A stretch of 64,000 bases of DNA from SIG480 sp045636865 (GCA_045636865.1 JAZTYJ010000016.1:1-64000); one strand, 5' to 3'. Positions 7,296 through 15,346 are shown, counted from the stretch's first letter. Numbers and translations: made by a program. The notes: generated from the letters alone by a model not told the origin.

Positions 7296-8264
7296 ATGGA
7301 ATGGATTCAGGTTGCAATTGACACAACTCACGAAGGAGTGGACACTCTCGTTTACGCTCTTGAAGATATAGGCATCAGAGGTTTTGAAATTGAAGATTCT
7401 GCCGACTTTGACGAGTTTATGCACGCGGAATTTCCTTATCGCGATTATGTCGACGAAGACCTCATAAAAGAAAAGTCATCCTCGGACGTCCGCGTCAAGA
7501 TTTACGTCAGCGGAAACGAGGCAGGACACGAACAGCTTCTCTCTGTCCGCGAAAAGCTCACTTCTCTCAAAAGCGATGAAACTCTCGGCTCACTCGAGCT
7601 TTCTTTTGTTACGATGCACGAGGAGGACTGGTCTGAAAACTGGAAGCAGTTTTTCCATCCGCTCAAAATCGGAAAGCGCGTGCTCGTCCGCCCGGAATGG
7701 GAAGAATGTGAAAACGAAGACGGTCGCGTTGTGTTTACAATAAACCCCGGCATGAGCTTCGGCACAGGCTCGCATGCGACAACCCAGCTCTGCCTTGAAG
7801 CTGTTGAGGAGTACACAAAAGACGGTGATACCGTCCTCGACCTCGGTTGCGGAAGCGGTATTCTCTCAATAACCGCATGCCTTCTCGGTGCGAAAGAAGC
7901 GTGCGCGGTTGATATTGACAAAAACGCAGTTGATATCGCGATAAGAAACGCAAACCTCAACGGCGTTACTTCTGAAAAATTCGAAGCAGTTGCAGGAAAC
8001 ATTCTCGAAGATACTGCACTCTGCGCCCGCTTTGCAGAGAAGAAATATGACATTGTTCTCGCAAACATCGTTTCCGATGTTATTATCGGCATATCTCCGT
8101 TTGTTGCGGATTTCGTCAGGGAAGACGGCATTTTCGTTGCTTCGGGAATTATCACCGAGCGTCTTGACGAGGTACTTGTCCACCTCCGCAAAAGCTTTGA
8201 CATTATACGCATCTGTGATAAAAACGACTGGGCATCCGTAATTGCACATCCGAAGAAAAAATAA
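7296..8264 (+). CDS. prmA: Ribosomal protein L11 methyltransferase
   Basis: 322 aa, a normal length for PrmA, which trimethylates ribosomal protein L11 using S-adenosylmethionine. The N-terminal substrate-recruiting domain is followed by the Rossmann methyltransferase fold. Key segments are FGTGSHATT at 155-163 and the SAM-binding loop VLDLGCGSG at 180-188, then LANIVSDVI, the NPPY-like position of this family. ACGGAGG sits eight bases before the ATG. It usually lies with dnaJ or a 16S rRNA methyltransferase gene (rsmE), but here it stands alone. Confidence 0.93.
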   Translation: MEWIQVAIDTTHEGVDTLVYALEDIGIRGFEIEDSADFDEFMHAEFPYRDYVDEDLIKEKSSSDVRVKIYVSGNEAGHEQLLSVREKLTSLKSDETLGSLELSFVTMHEEDWSENWKQFFHPLKIGKRVLVRPEWEECENEDGRVVFTINPGMSFGTGSHATTQLCLEAVEEYTKDGDTVLDLGCGSGILSITACLLGAKEACAVDIDKNAVDIAIRNANLNGVTSEKFEAVAGNILEDTALCARFAEKKYDIVLANIVSDVIIGISPFVADFVREDGIFVASGIITERLDEVLVHLRKSFDIIRICDKNDWASVIAHPKKK

Positions 8265-8298
8265 ATTTCTGCTCTTTTGGGAAAACTGATAAAAAGGG

Positions 8299-8327
8299 TA
8301 GACAAGTGATGCATTTTTTGGTATAAT
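8299..8327 (+). promoter_or_regulatory. Promoter for the 8365 membrane protein
   Basis: TAGACA at 8299-8304 and TATAAT at 8322-8327 are 17 bases apart. Confidence 0.65.
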
Positions 8328-8364
8328 ATAGAGTATGATGTTGTATTTTAGGGAGTGAATAACT

Positions 8365-9144
8365 TTGAAAAATAATAACAGTAAACGCGATATTTCGGAG
8401 ATTATGAAGAGAGACTATGTCACAAACAAGCTTCTTCTTGTTTTTACTCTCGCTTTCGTTCTCCTTCTTTACTTCACTAACGTAGGACGTATGATGAAAA
8501 GCACAACAACCTATATGCTTGCATGGAATATGACAAAGGTGATTTCCGTTGTGGCTGCTGTTCTTTTCGTCGCCGGCATAGTTATGATTATCGTCGAAAA
8601 AGCAAAAGGCAAAGACGTTGCATACAAGCTCCTCGCAGGCAAAAACATTGCGGTAGCATCGTTTGTCATTGCTGCATGCACCGCCGCACTCTCCCTTGTC
8701 TTTTCAGGAACAATGCTTATGATTCTTTACGTTCTCATCCCGGCAATCGTCGTTCTCTACATTGTTTTCTATTCATATCCGAAGGATTACTTTATGATTG
8801 TTCTTTCCTCAATCGTTGCAGGTTGCGGAATATGGCTTCTCGTTTCTGATGTAATCATCTCGGCTGATATCTACGCCCTCGCAGCGAGTGCCGCAGCAAT
8901 CGTCATTCTTGCTGTCTTCACTGTCTGCGCAAACATCTGCGGCGGCAAGGTAAAGCTTTTCGGACGTGAATTTTATCCGTTTAAACCGGATACGAAGTAT
9001 GCCCTCGTTTATCTCACATATGTTCTTTCATTGTTGCTTCTTGCAGCGGCGTTTCTCGCAGCTGACATTGCAATTTACTTTATCTTCGGTCTCATAGCAT
9101 ACATCCTCATTACAGGCGTATACTATACAGTAAAGCTTATCTGA
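8365..9144 (+). CDS. Unrecognised polytopic membrane protein
   Basis: 259 aa starting at TTG 8365, with GGGAGTGA nine bases upstream. After a basic N-terminus (about 22 residues) there are roughly seven or eight hydrophobic helices, for example LLLVFTLAFVLLLYF and VISVVAAVLFVAGIVMIIV. Short charged loops lie between them and the C-terminus ends in a helix. No catalytic or transport motif is recognised. It has its own promoter and no operon partner, since tRNA-Ser follows with a separate promoter. It is probably a lineage-restricted membrane protein. Confidence 0.75.
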   Translation: MKNNNSKRDISEIMKRDYVTNKLLLVFTLAFVLLLYFTNVGRMMKSTTTYMLAWNMTKVISVVAAVLFVAGIVMIIVEKAKGKDVAYKLLAGKNIAVASFVIAACTAALSLVFSGTMLMILYVLIPAIVVLYIVFYSYPKDYFMIVLSSIVAGCGIWLLVSDVIISADIYALAASAAAIVILAVFTVCANICGGKVKLFGREFYPFKPDTKYALVYLTYVLSLLLLAAAFLAADIAIYFIFGLIAYILITGVYYTVKLI

Positions 9145-9163
9145 AAAGTTTTTAAATTTCCTC

Positions 9164-9192
9164 TTGACTGAAATAGCATTTTATCTTATAAT
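9164..9192 (+). promoter_or_regulatory. Promoter for tRNA-Ser
   Basis: TTGACT at 9164-9169 and TATAAT at 9187-9192 have 17-base spacing, ahead of the tRNA at 9253. The leader contains a GCCGAT/ATCGGC hairpin. Confidence 0.7.
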
Positions 9193-9252
9193 ATACAAAG
9201 TGAGCCGATGTTCGGTTTGCAAAAACTGAATATCGGCCTTCATTTTCGACTT

Positions 9253-9344
9253 GGAGAAGTACTCAAGCTGGTCGAAGAGGCGCCCCTGCTAAGGGCGTAG
9301 GTCGCGAAAGCGGTGCGGGAGTTCGAATCTCCCCTTCTCCGCCA
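9253..9344 (+). tRNA. tRNA-Ser, anticodon GCU
   Basis: The acceptor stem GGAGAAG pairs with CTTCTCC, followed by discriminator G and encoded CCA. The anticodon loop is CTGCTAA with GCT, reading AGC/AGU. The long variable arm (AGGTCGCGAAAGCGGT) is typical of serine tRNAs, and the T-arm loop is TTCGAAT. Near-copies of its 3' end recur at 10767 and 11792. Confidence 0.95.
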
Positions 9345-9380
9345 AAGTCCGTACACGAAAGTGTGCGGACCTTTTCTTTT
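9332..9380 (+). repeat. Copy A of a tRNA 3'-end/terminator repeat (also the tRNA-Ser terminator)
   Basis: The acceptor end TTCTCCGCCAAA is followed by the stem GTCCGTACAC-GAAA-GTGTGCGGAC (9347-9370) and a T-rich run. This is the functional terminator of tRNA-Ser. Copies B (10767-10816) and C (11792-11831) share both the tRNA end and the hairpin. Confidence 0.8.
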
Positions 9381-9399
9381 TTATTCAACCGGCAAGGGC

Positions 9400-9427
9400 T
9401 TGAAAACAGACAGATATGTGGTATAAT
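9400..9427 (+). promoter_or_regulatory. Promoter for the FAD oxidoreductase
   Basis: TTGAAA at 9400-9405 and TATAAT at 9422-9427 are 16 bases apart, just after the tRNA-Ser terminator. Confidence 0.6.
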
Positions 9428-9466
9428 AACTCATATATCATCAACTTTTTTTAGTGAGGGATGTAT

Positions 9467-10669
9467 ATGACAATCAATGAACAGTTAAAAACAGAATTAA
9501 AAAAGGAATACGATGTTGCCGTATGCGGCGGCGGCTTTGCAGGTATTTCAGCAGCGCTCGCAGCAGCAAGGCAAGGAAGTCGAGTTGTTCTTTTTGAAAA
9601 GCAATATATGCTTGGTGGGCTCGGAACTGCAGGCATTGTTACCATTTATCTCCCTCTTTGTGACGGCTTCGGCCATCAGGTTTCTTTCGGCATCGCAGAA
9701 GAGCTTCTTCGTCTTTCAATTCTTCACGGTGCAGAAGATCTCTACCCTGAAAACTGGCTTGACGGCAAAGGTACAAGAGGCGAAAAAGACAAAAGATTCG
9801 AGGTCCGGTATAATGCCCAGCTTTTTGCAATTCTTGCCGAAAAGCTCCTTTTGAAAGAGGGCGTCGACATTCTTTACGGCACTTACGTCGTAGGTGTGGA
9901 TTCCGCAAACGGAAAGATAAACCACCTCATTACAGAATCAAAATCAGGCAGATACGCTTATAAGGTAAAAAGTGTTGTTGACGCGACAGGCGACTGCGAT
10001 ATTGCACATTTCTCCGGTGCCCCGACCGAGATATGCAAAGAAGGAAATACCCTCGCGGCATGGTACTACTCCATGGGAAATGCCGGCTATAAACTCAATA
10101 TGGTAGGTTTTGTCGAAGTTCCTGATGAAGAAAAAGCAATAACGGGTGTTGAATTCAAACCTCTTGTTGACAGAAAATTTTCAGGTCTTGATACCGAAGA
10201 ACTTTCCGAGCAGATGCAGATTTCACACCATCAGACCTATATCGATTTTCTGAAAAAGCGTGAGAGCGATCCGGAAGTACTTCCCGTCACTATTGCTACA
10301 ACTCCACAAATTCGTATGACTCGCAGAATCGTCGGAGAGTACGAACTTTCCCACGAGGAAGCACACAAATACTTTGACGATTCGGTCGGAATGATTCCAA
10401 ACTGGCGAAAACGCGGTCCCGTTTACGAAGTCCCCTTCAGAACACTCTACAACAAAAATGTAAAAAACCTCATCTGTGCAGGTCGCTGTATTTCAACTGA
10501 CGAACCTATGTGGGACATTATGAGAGTTATCCCCTGCTGTGCAGTAACAGGTGAGGCCGCAGGTGTCGCCGCTTCGATGACAGACGATTTCTCCGGCATT
10601 GACATTAAAAAGCTGCAGAGAAAACTCACAAAAAACGGTGTTATCCTGCACGAGAGTGATCTTGACTAA
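9467..10669 (+). CDS. FAD-dependent oxidoreductase
   Basis: 400 aa. The start is ATG 9467, with GTGAGGG six bases upstream; the ATG at 9461 touches that site. The N-terminal dinucleotide fold VAVCGGGFAGISAALAAARQG (G21-G26 region) is followed by the FAD-binding acidic VVLFEKQ. A second FAD motif near the C-terminus (NLICAGRCISTD) and GEAAGVAA match the FAD-dependent oxidoreductase family seen with hydrolases and succinate-dehydrogenase-like flavoproteins. The substrate is unknown. The gene is alone and is enclosed between copies A and B of the tRNA 3'-end repeat, which suggests it arrived as a one-gene cassette. Confidence 0.82.
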   Translation: MTINEQLKTELKKEYDVAVCGGGFAGISAALAAARQGSRVVLFEKQYMLGGLGTAGIVTIYLPLCDGFGHQVSFGIAEELLRLSILHGAEDLYPENWLDGKGTRGEKDKRFEVRYNAQLFAILAEKLLLKEGVDILYGTYVVGVDSANGKINHLITESKSGRYAYKVKSVVDATGDCDIAHFSGAPTEICKEGNTLAAWYYSMGNAGYKLNMVGFVEVPDEEKAITGVEFKPLVDRKFSGLDTEELSEQMQISHHQTYIDFLKKRESDPEVLPVTIATTPQIRMTRRIVGEYELSHEEAHKYFDDSVGMIPNWRKRGPVYEVPFRTLYNKNVKNLICAGRCISTDEPMWDIMRVIPCCAVTGEAAGVAASMTDDFSGIDIKKLQRKLTKNGVILHESDLD

Positions 10670-10766
10670 AAGATCAAAATATCAGATGAATCACTACGGT
10701 TTCATTACTTTCACCCAAATATGATAATCTGTATTTCTCTAAGACAACGTCTCTGCCACTTAAGTA

Positions 10767-10816
10767 TTCTCCGTCAAATTCCGTACACGAAAGTGTGCGG
10801 ACTTTTTCTTTTTTCC
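10767..10816 (+). repeat. Copy B of the tRNA 3'-end/terminator repeat
   Basis: TTCTCCGTCAAATTCCGTAC continues into the GAAA-capped stem (10779-10802) and TTTTTCTTTTTT. It differs from copy A at only a few bases, including a C-to-T in the tRNA end. No tRNA body precedes it. Confidence 0.75.
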
Positions 10817-10871
10817 TTACCCCTCTTTTTTGGAGGCGCAAAATTAAATTAGTGATATAGAATTGTTGTAT

Positions 10872-10920
10872 GGACAGATGCCTGAATCTGTCCTTTGCGG
10901 GTCGATGTGGTCATCGACCC
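10872..10920. repeat. Two adjacent palindromes
   Basis: GGACAGAT/ATCTGTCC (6-base loop) is followed six bases later by GGGTCGATG/CATCGACCC (4-base loop). There is no T-run on either side, so these do not look like terminators. The pattern resembles small palindromic intergenic elements scattered in many gut Firmicutes. Confidence 0.5.
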
Positions 10921-10942
10921 CTACGATGAACAGCCGTTTGTA

Positions 10943-10971
10943 TTGCAAAAGTGGCACAAATGAATTATAAT
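10943..10971 (+). promoter_or_regulatory. Promoter for the GH25 lysozyme
   Basis: TTGCAA at 10943-10948 and TATAAT at 10966-10971 have 17-base spacing. Confidence 0.65.
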
Positions 10972-10997
10972 AAAAATGAAGGGTGAGGTTAATATTT

Positions 10998-11741
10998 ATG
11001 AAACGTAAAAAAAAGATAGTTCCTTTGATTATTATTCTTATTATTTCAACCATTATCTGCGGCGCGATTACCTTTTCCTATTTCTACCGACAGGGTGCTG
11101 TCCGAATAAATTATCCGAACGAAGAAAAATACCCTGTTCGTGGTGTTGACGTTTCGAGCTATCAGGGAGAAATTGATTGGGACATTCTTATGGAGCAAGG
11201 CATTGAATTCGCGTTTATAAAATCAACTGAAGGATCAACTTTTGTAAGTCCGACTTTCAAAAAAAGTTGGGAAGACGCACTCAAAACAGATTTGAGAGTC
11301 GGTGCATATCACTTTTTCAGTTTTGACTCTCCGGGAGCAACGCAGGCAGAACTTTTTTGCAAAACAGTTCCTCGATTAGACAATACGCTTCCGCCCGTTA
11401 TTGATGTCGAGCACTACGGAGATTATATTTTCAAAGAAAAAATTGACATCCCCGCGGCAAAACGTGAACTTCGCGTTCTCGTTGATGCATTGAAAAAGCA
11501 TTATGGTAAAACGCCTATTATTTACTGCAGCTTTTTATATAATTCCATTGTTAAAGATGATTTTTCAGATTGTGATTTGTGGGTCAGAAGCGTATACCTG
11601 CCGTTTCCTTTTGGTGAAAATCCCGTGTTCTGGCAGTATTCTGACAACCACATTCTTGACGGTTATTCCGGACCTCAAAAATTCATTGATATGAACGTTT
11701 TTATGGGAACTCGTGAGGAATTTGAGAAATACGCCAAATAA
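10998..11741 (+). CDS. Glycoside hydrolase family 25 lysozyme, membrane-anchored
   Basis: 247 aa, starting at ATG 10998 after GGGTGAGG. A lysine-rich N-terminus and a hydrophobic segment at about residues 8-29 give a signal anchor. The GH25 fold follows, with DVSSYQGEIDW at 51-61, FAFIKSTEG at 71-79, VGAYHFFSF, and the catalytic-pair region VIDVEHYG with D136 and E138. GH25 enzymes cleave the muramic acid to glucosamine bond. There is no holin or phage gene nearby, so this is a chromosomal wall hydrolase, bounded by repeat copies B and C. Confidence 0.9.
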   Translation: MKRKKKIVPLIIILIISTIICGAITFSYFYRQGAVRINYPNEEKYPVRGVDVSSYQGEIDWDILMEQGIEFAFIKSTEGSTFVSPTFKKSWEDALKTDLRVGAYHFFSFDSPGATQAELFCKTVPRLDNTLPPVIDVEHYGDYIFKEKIDIPAAKRELRVLVDALKKHYGKTPIIYCSFLYNSIVKDDFSDCDLWVRSVYLPFPFGENPVFWQYSDNHILDGYSGPQKFIDMNVFMGTREEFEKYAK

Positions 11742-11791
11742 TATCCTGTGTATCATTTGCCGACTTCGCACGCACTCGCGGCAGAGCTTAC

Positions 11792-11831
11792 GCTCCGCCA
11801 AAGTCCGTACACGAAAGTGTGCGGACTTTTT
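11792..11831 (+). repeat. Copy C of the tRNA 3'-end/terminator repeat
   Basis: CTCCGCCAAAGTCCGTACAC plus the GAAA-capped stem (11803-11826) and a T-run are identical to copy A over the tRNA end and hairpin. It is preceded by another small hairpin, GGCAGAGC-TTAC-GCTCCGCC at 11780-11799. It serves as the terminator of the lysozyme gene. Confidence 0.78.
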
Positions 11832-11832
11832 G

Positions 11833-11861
11833 TTGCAATTACATTGTGTTTGATTTATAAT
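11833..11861 (+). promoter_or_regulatory. Promoter for the small membrane protein
   Basis: TTGCAA at 11833-11838 and TATAAT at 11856-11861 have 17-base spacing. The -35 and spacing match the lysozyme promoter. Confidence 0.65.
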
Positions 11862-11893
11862 GTAATCAAACGCACTATGAAAGGAGATTTTTT

Positions 11894-12181
11894 ATGTTTA
11901 ACGAAACCGGAGGAAAGCTCAAGCTTGCTGCATTTATATACCTTGTCGGCGGCATCATTCTTTCTCTTATTTACGGTCTTATTCTTATGACCGAATCATT
12001 TGCGGGAATCATTGTTATAATCGTTGGTTCGTTCTTCTCCTGGGTTATGTCTCTTCTGATACATGCCGCAGGTGAGGTTGTTGATGAAATCAAGCAATCA
12101 AACAAGAATACATACGGCATTTACCGTGAACTTGAAAAGTTGCAGACAGGCTCTTCAGACAGCTCATCATCAAACGATTAG
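11894..12181 (+). CDS. Small two-helix membrane protein of unknown function
   Basis: 95 aa, with AAAGGAG upstream of the ATG. Two hydrophobic helices (about residues 10-31 and 37-58) are followed by a charged amphipathic stretch (GEVVDEIKQSNKNTYGIYRE) and a serine-rich tail. Proteins with this plan are common beside zinc-ribbon and membrane-homeostasis genes in Firmicutes, but no function can be given. It is a single-gene unit with its own promoter. Confidence 0.75.
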   Translation: MFNETGGKLKLAAFIYLVGGIILSLIYGLILMTESFAGIIVIIVGSFFSWVMSLLIHAAGEVVDEIKQSNKNTYGIYRELEKLQTGSSDSSSSND

Positions 12182-12242
12182 CGATGAACTTTAATGCCGT
12201 ATATGTCTCAAAAAATTTTTTTGAAAAAATAGAAAATTTCTC

Positions 12243-12271
12243 TTGACATTTGGCTAAAAAAATAATATAAT
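12243..12271 (+). promoter_or_regulatory. Consensus promoter for tRNA-Leu(GAG)
   Basis: TTGACA at 12243-12248 and TATAAT at 12266-12271 with 17-base spacing form a full consensus, as expected for a stable RNA. Confidence 0.85.
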
Positions 12272-12301
12272 ATTCACGTTGTCAATGAGACAACGTGTCA
12301 T

Positions 12302-12385
12302 GCGAGTGTGCTGGAATAGGCAGACAGGCACGTTTGAGGGGCGTGTGTCCATGACGTATGGGTTCAAGTCCCATCACTCGCACCA
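12302..12385 (+). tRNA. tRNA-Leu, anticodon GAG
   Basis: GCGAGTG pairs with CACTCGC, followed by A and CCA. The anticodon stem CACGT/GCGTG holds the loop TTGAGGG, giving GAG. There is a long variable arm and a GGTTCAAGTCC T-arm. CTC and CTT leucine codons, the ones it reads, dominate the genes around it. Confidence 0.94.
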
Positions 12386-12412
12386 AGAGCACTTGCAAAA
12401 GCAAGTGCTCTT
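12386..12412 (+). terminator. Terminator of tRNA-Leu(GAG)
   Basis: AAGAGCACTTGC / GCAAGTGCTCTT with a 3-4 base loop is followed by TTCTTTTG. Confidence 0.85.
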
Positions 12413-12438
12413 TTCTTTTGTCTTTTGGGGGTATTTTT

Positions 12439-13362
12439 ATGCAGTTGACTTTGGTAACAGTTTCGCAGCTTTGTTGTATGTTTGCCTTCATGGCAGTCGG
12501 ATACTTTTTCAGAAAGAAAAACATTTTCCCCGAGAACGCCGGAGTTACTCTCTCGCGTCTTCTCGTTAATGTTCTTCTTCCGCCGATGGTTATCCTTTCT
12601 CTCATAAACAACTTCAAGGTTGAGATTTTAAAGGATAACTTCTATCTTCTCATTTTTGCTTGTATTGTCCTCACGGTTACAGGCATTCTTGCAGTTTTTC
12701 TCGCAAGGATTTTCTCAAAAAATAAAACAACACGCGGCATATATATTTACAGCTTCACAATCCCCAACCTCGGATATATGGCGTATCCCATCGTCAAAGC
12801 ACTTTTTGGCGAAACTGCTTTTTTCAACACTCTTATCTACTGCCTCCCCTACAACATATATATCTACACACTCGGTATGTACTTCCTCACATCGAGAAAG
12901 GACCTCACCGTCAAGACTGCACTTAAGGCTCTCTTTAACCCGTCTATGATAGCTACGATCATCGCCATGATACTCGGTCTTCTCAACGTAAAGCTCCCGG
13001 GCATTATCACAAAAACAATGCAGATGGCAGAAAACTGCGTTACACCGTGCGCAATGATTCTTACGGGCACGGTTTTTGCCCGAATCAATATGAAGTCGGT
13101 GTTTACCGACTATCGCTCATACATAGCGTCCTTCATCCGTCTTGTCGCAATTCCGGTTGTCGCTCTCATAATCTTCAGGGCACTTCACCTTCCGGAAGAG
13201 TGGATTTTGCCTTCATTCGTCGTTCTCGCGATGCCGATGGGCGTAAACAGCGTAGTATTCCCCGAGGCATACGGCGGCGATGCGGAATCGGGTGCGAAGG
13301 TCTGCTTTATGTCTGCGATTCTTGCTATTATCACGATCCCGTTGGTCTTCTCACTTCTGTAA
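12439..13362 (+). CDS. Auxin efflux carrier (AEC) family permease
   Basis: 307 aa. The start is ATG 12439 with GGGGG upstream; longer in-frame starts would run into the tRNA. About ten hydrophobic helices fill the length, in the AEC pattern with the conserved FFRKKNIFPEN and LLVNVLLPPMV segments after helix 1 and PNLGYMAYPIVKALFG near residue 100. AEC transporters export or exchange organic anions such as malate or lactate; the substrate is not known here. It may be partly read through from the tRNA promoter, but the tRNA terminator stands between them. Confidence 0.85.
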   Translation: MQLTLVTVSQLCCMFAFMAVGYFFRKKNIFPENAGVTLSRLLVNVLLPPMVILSLINNFKVEILKDNFYLLIFACIVLTVTGILAVFLARIFSKNKTTRGIYIYSFTIPNLGYMAYPIVKALFGETAFFNTLIYCLPYNIYIYTLGMYFLTSRKDLTVKTALKALFNPSMIATIIAMILGLLNVKLPGIITKTMQMAENCVTPCAMILTGTVFARINMKSVFTDYRSYIASFIRLVAIPVVALIIFRALHLPEEWILPSFVVLAMPMGVNSVVFPEAYGGDAESGAKVCFMSAILAIITIPLVFSLL

Positions 13363-13367
13363 AACTT

Positions 13368-13397
13368 AAAGCTCTGTGGTCAAAGCCACAGAGCTTT
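13368..13397. terminator. Bidirectional terminator between the AEC permease and yigZ
   Basis: AAAGCTCTGTGG / CCACAGAGCTTT with a 6-base loop lies between two converging genes. It overlaps the region just before the yigZ stop. Confidence 0.75.
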
Positions 13398-13399
13398 CT

Positions 13400-14020
13400 C
13401 TATATCGCCATAAACTTTTCTTCACCGCGGCGGCAGGAAACCCTGCCTGCACTCATATCAAACACCTTTGCCGCAACCTTGTCAAAATCTTCCGACGGAA
13501 TCAGATACGAAAGAGTAACCTCCTCGGCATAGTCCGTCGAGGTTATTTTTATACCCATCTCAACCATGGCTTTCTGGATAACCTCAAAAAGGTTGTATGG
13601 GATTTTTACATCCCCCTCGGTCCAAAGGCGCATTACGGCTATCCCTGCGGCATCGAGACCGATTTTCGCGGCATGGGAATACGCTCTTACAAGTCCTCCG
13701 CCGCCGAGAAGAATTCCACCAAAATAGCGCGTTACGACACAGCAGAAGTCAAAAACCTCTTCCTTGCGGAAAACATCGAAAACAGGAAGCCCTGCTGTGC
13801 CCTGCGGCTCTCCGTTGTCGGAATAGCGCATTATGTTGTTGTTTCTTATCGAGTATGCATATACGTTATGTGTCGCGGTTTTATGCTTTTCGTTTATCTC
13901 AGCAATAAAGGCAAGAGCTTCCTCTTCAGTCGGTGTGTATCGCACCTCGCCTATAAAGCGCGAGCGTTTTTCGACAAACTCGTCGATTCCGGTTCCTTTG
14001 GGAACCTTAAAACTCGTCAT
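13400..14020 (-). CDS. YigZ/IMPACT family protein (UPF0029)
   Basis: 206 aa, starting at ATG 14020 with GGAGG eight bases upstream; a GTG one codon earlier is possible. The conserved N-terminal IMPACT domain shows KRSRFIGEV, ATHNVYAY, SDNGEPQGTAG and TRYFGGILLGGGGLVRAY, followed by a C-terminal ferredoxin-like domain. The biochemical role of bacterial members is unsettled; the eukaryotic IMPACT protein binds Gcn1. It overlaps the end of hflX by 14 bases, so the two are translationally coupled and both touch ribosome stress. Confidence 0.88.
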   Translation of the reverse strand: MTSFKVPKGTGIDEFVEKRSRFIGEVRYTPTEEEALAFIAEINEKHKTATHNVYAYSIRNNNIMRYSDNGEPQGTAGLPVFDVFRKEEVFDFCCVVTRYFGGILLGGGGLVRAYSHAAKIGLDAAGIAVMRLWTEGDVKIPYNLFEVIQKAMVEMGIKITSTDYAEEVTLSYLIPSEDFDKVAAKVFDMSAGRVSCRRGEEKFMAI

Positions 14021-15281
14021 CACTTACACCTCCAAGTTCGCGGGTGATTCTGCCGTAAATCCTGTCGTCTACTATCGCTTCAAGCATAACACCCTCCGCA
14101 ACATATTCAAGCGACAAAACCTTGCTCTCACGGTGGAGAAGATCAAGAAGATGCGCCTTGTCATACGGAATTGTAAACGATGCGCGCCTTTCTGACTTTT
14201 CAAGCTTCTTGCATATCGCCTTGCAAAGCTCTTCTCTTCCCTCGCCCGTCTTTGCAGAAATGAAAACAGAATTTTCATCTTTGCCGTAATCCGAAATATT
14301 TTCTGCAAGGTCGCATTTGTTGTATACTAAAAGCTTTGGTATTTTATCCGCACCGAGAGAGGCTATAACATCATTTGTTACCTCAATATGCTCCAAAAGA
14401 TCGGGGTTTGTGATATCAACAACGTGCAGAATCAGGTCTGCATACAAAAGCTCCTCAAGCGTTGCACGGAATGCGCGGGTCAGGTGGTGGGGAAGCTTTC
14501 TTATAAAGCCTACCGTATCCGACAGAATGACCTCGGCGGTATCGCTTATTTTAAACTTTCGTGACGTCGTATCAAGCGTATCAAACAGACGGTTTTCTGC
14601 GTGGATATCGGAGCCCGTAAGCGCATTTAAGAGAGTTGACTTCCCTGCGTTTGTATATCCGATAAGCGCAACAAGTGGAATCTCGCGTTTTATTCTCGCG
14701 CGCCTCTGCTCACTTCGCACGCGAGAAACCTCGTTGATTTCCTCCTCCAGACGTGAAATTCGGTTTCTTATATGACGTCTGTCGGTCTCAAGCTTTGTTT
14801 CGCCCGGACCTCTTGTTCCTATTCCGCCGCCGAGGCGTGAGAGCGACGTTGAGCCGCCTGCAAGGCGCGGCAAAATATATTTATACTGTGCAAGCTCTAC
14901 CTGAAGCTTACCTTCTCTTGACTGCGCACGGCTTGCAAAGATATCAAGAATGAGTGCAGACCGGTCAATAACACGCACCTTCATAATGTCTTCGAGGTTT
15001 TTCGTCTGTGCAGGAGAGAGCTCATTGTCAAAAACAACGAGGGTTATGTCATTTTCAGAAACAAACTGCGAAATTTCTTCCGCCTTGCCCTTTCCGATGA
15101 GCGTTTTTGCCTCTGGTGAGTGGCGATGCTGAATCGCCCTTGCGATCTCCTCGCCGCCTGCCGTCATAAGAAGCTCTGAAAGCTCGTCCATTGATGCATC
15201 CGTCGCGTTTTCAGACGCCTCATATACATCCGCCGAAAGCCCGACAAGAACCGCGCGTTCAACTGTTTTTTCAATATCCAT
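14007..15281 (-). CDS. hflX: GTPase HflX
   Basis: 424 aa, the usual length. The N-terminal HflX domain includes GKGKAEEI and VVFDNELSPAQ, then comes the glycine-rich linker GGGIGTRGPGETKLE near residue 190. The G domain follows, with P-loop GYTNAGKS, DTVGFIRKLPHHL (G3) and NKCD (G4). HflX splits stalled or hibernating ribosomes after heat or antibiotic stress. GGAGAA precedes the ATG. A TTGATA-17-TATACT promoter lies upstream on the minus strand. Confidence 0.95.
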   Translation of the reverse strand: MDIEKTVERAVLVGLSADVYEASENATDASMDELSELLMTAGGEEIARAIQHRHSPEAKTLIGKGKAEEISQFVSENDITLVVFDNELSPAQTKNLEDIMKVRVIDRSALILDIFASRAQSREGKLQVELAQYKYILPRLAGGSTSLSRLGGGIGTRGPGETKLETDRRHIRNRISRLEEEINEVSRVRSEQRRARIKREIPLVALIGYTNAGKSTLLNALTGSDIHAENRLFDTLDTTSRKFKISDTAEVILSDTVGFIRKLPHHLTRAFRATLEELLYADLILHVVDITNPDLLEHIEVTNDVIASLGADKIPKLLVYNKCDLAENISDYGKDENSVFISAKTGEGREELCKAICKKLEKSERRASFTIPYDKAHLLDLLHRESKVLSLEYVAEGVMLEAIVDDRIYGRITRELGGVSDDEF

Positions 15282-15309
15282 ATACTGTTCTCCTTATTTC
15301 TATGTTATT

Positions 15310-15338
15310 AGTATAACGTAAATTTGTACACGTATCAA
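15310..15338 (-). promoter_or_regulatory. Promoter for hflX-yigZ
   Basis: On the minus strand TTGATA (15338-15333) and TATACT (15315-15310) are 17 bases apart. Confidence 0.55.
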
Positions 15339-15346
15339 TATTAAAT

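Larger units (their letters stand above)
10670..10997 (+). other. Non-coding stretch between the FAD gene and the lysozyme gene
   Basis: This 328-bp gap holds no credible gene. It contains repeat copy B, two adjacent palindromes (10872-10893 and 10899-10920) and the lysozyme promoter. Confidence 0.7.

Noticed and set aside
7502..8314. Long open frame on the minus strand opposite prmA
   Set aside because: It is antisense to a strongly conserved methyltransferase, is rich in Ser/Arg as expected for a shadow frame, and has no ribosome-binding site or recognisable domain.
10998..11741. GH25 lysozyme as a sign of a prophage
   Set aside because: No holin, terminase, capsid or integrase nearby, and the protein has a membrane anchor typical of cellular wall enzymes.
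9332..11831. Repeated hairpins as a CRISPR array
   Set aside because: Only three copies spaced about 1-1.4 kb apart, each a terminator following a gene, and no cas genes.
13376..14047. 223-codon plus-strand frame opposite yigZ
   Set aside because: It begins inside a terminator stem and is antisense to a conserved protein.
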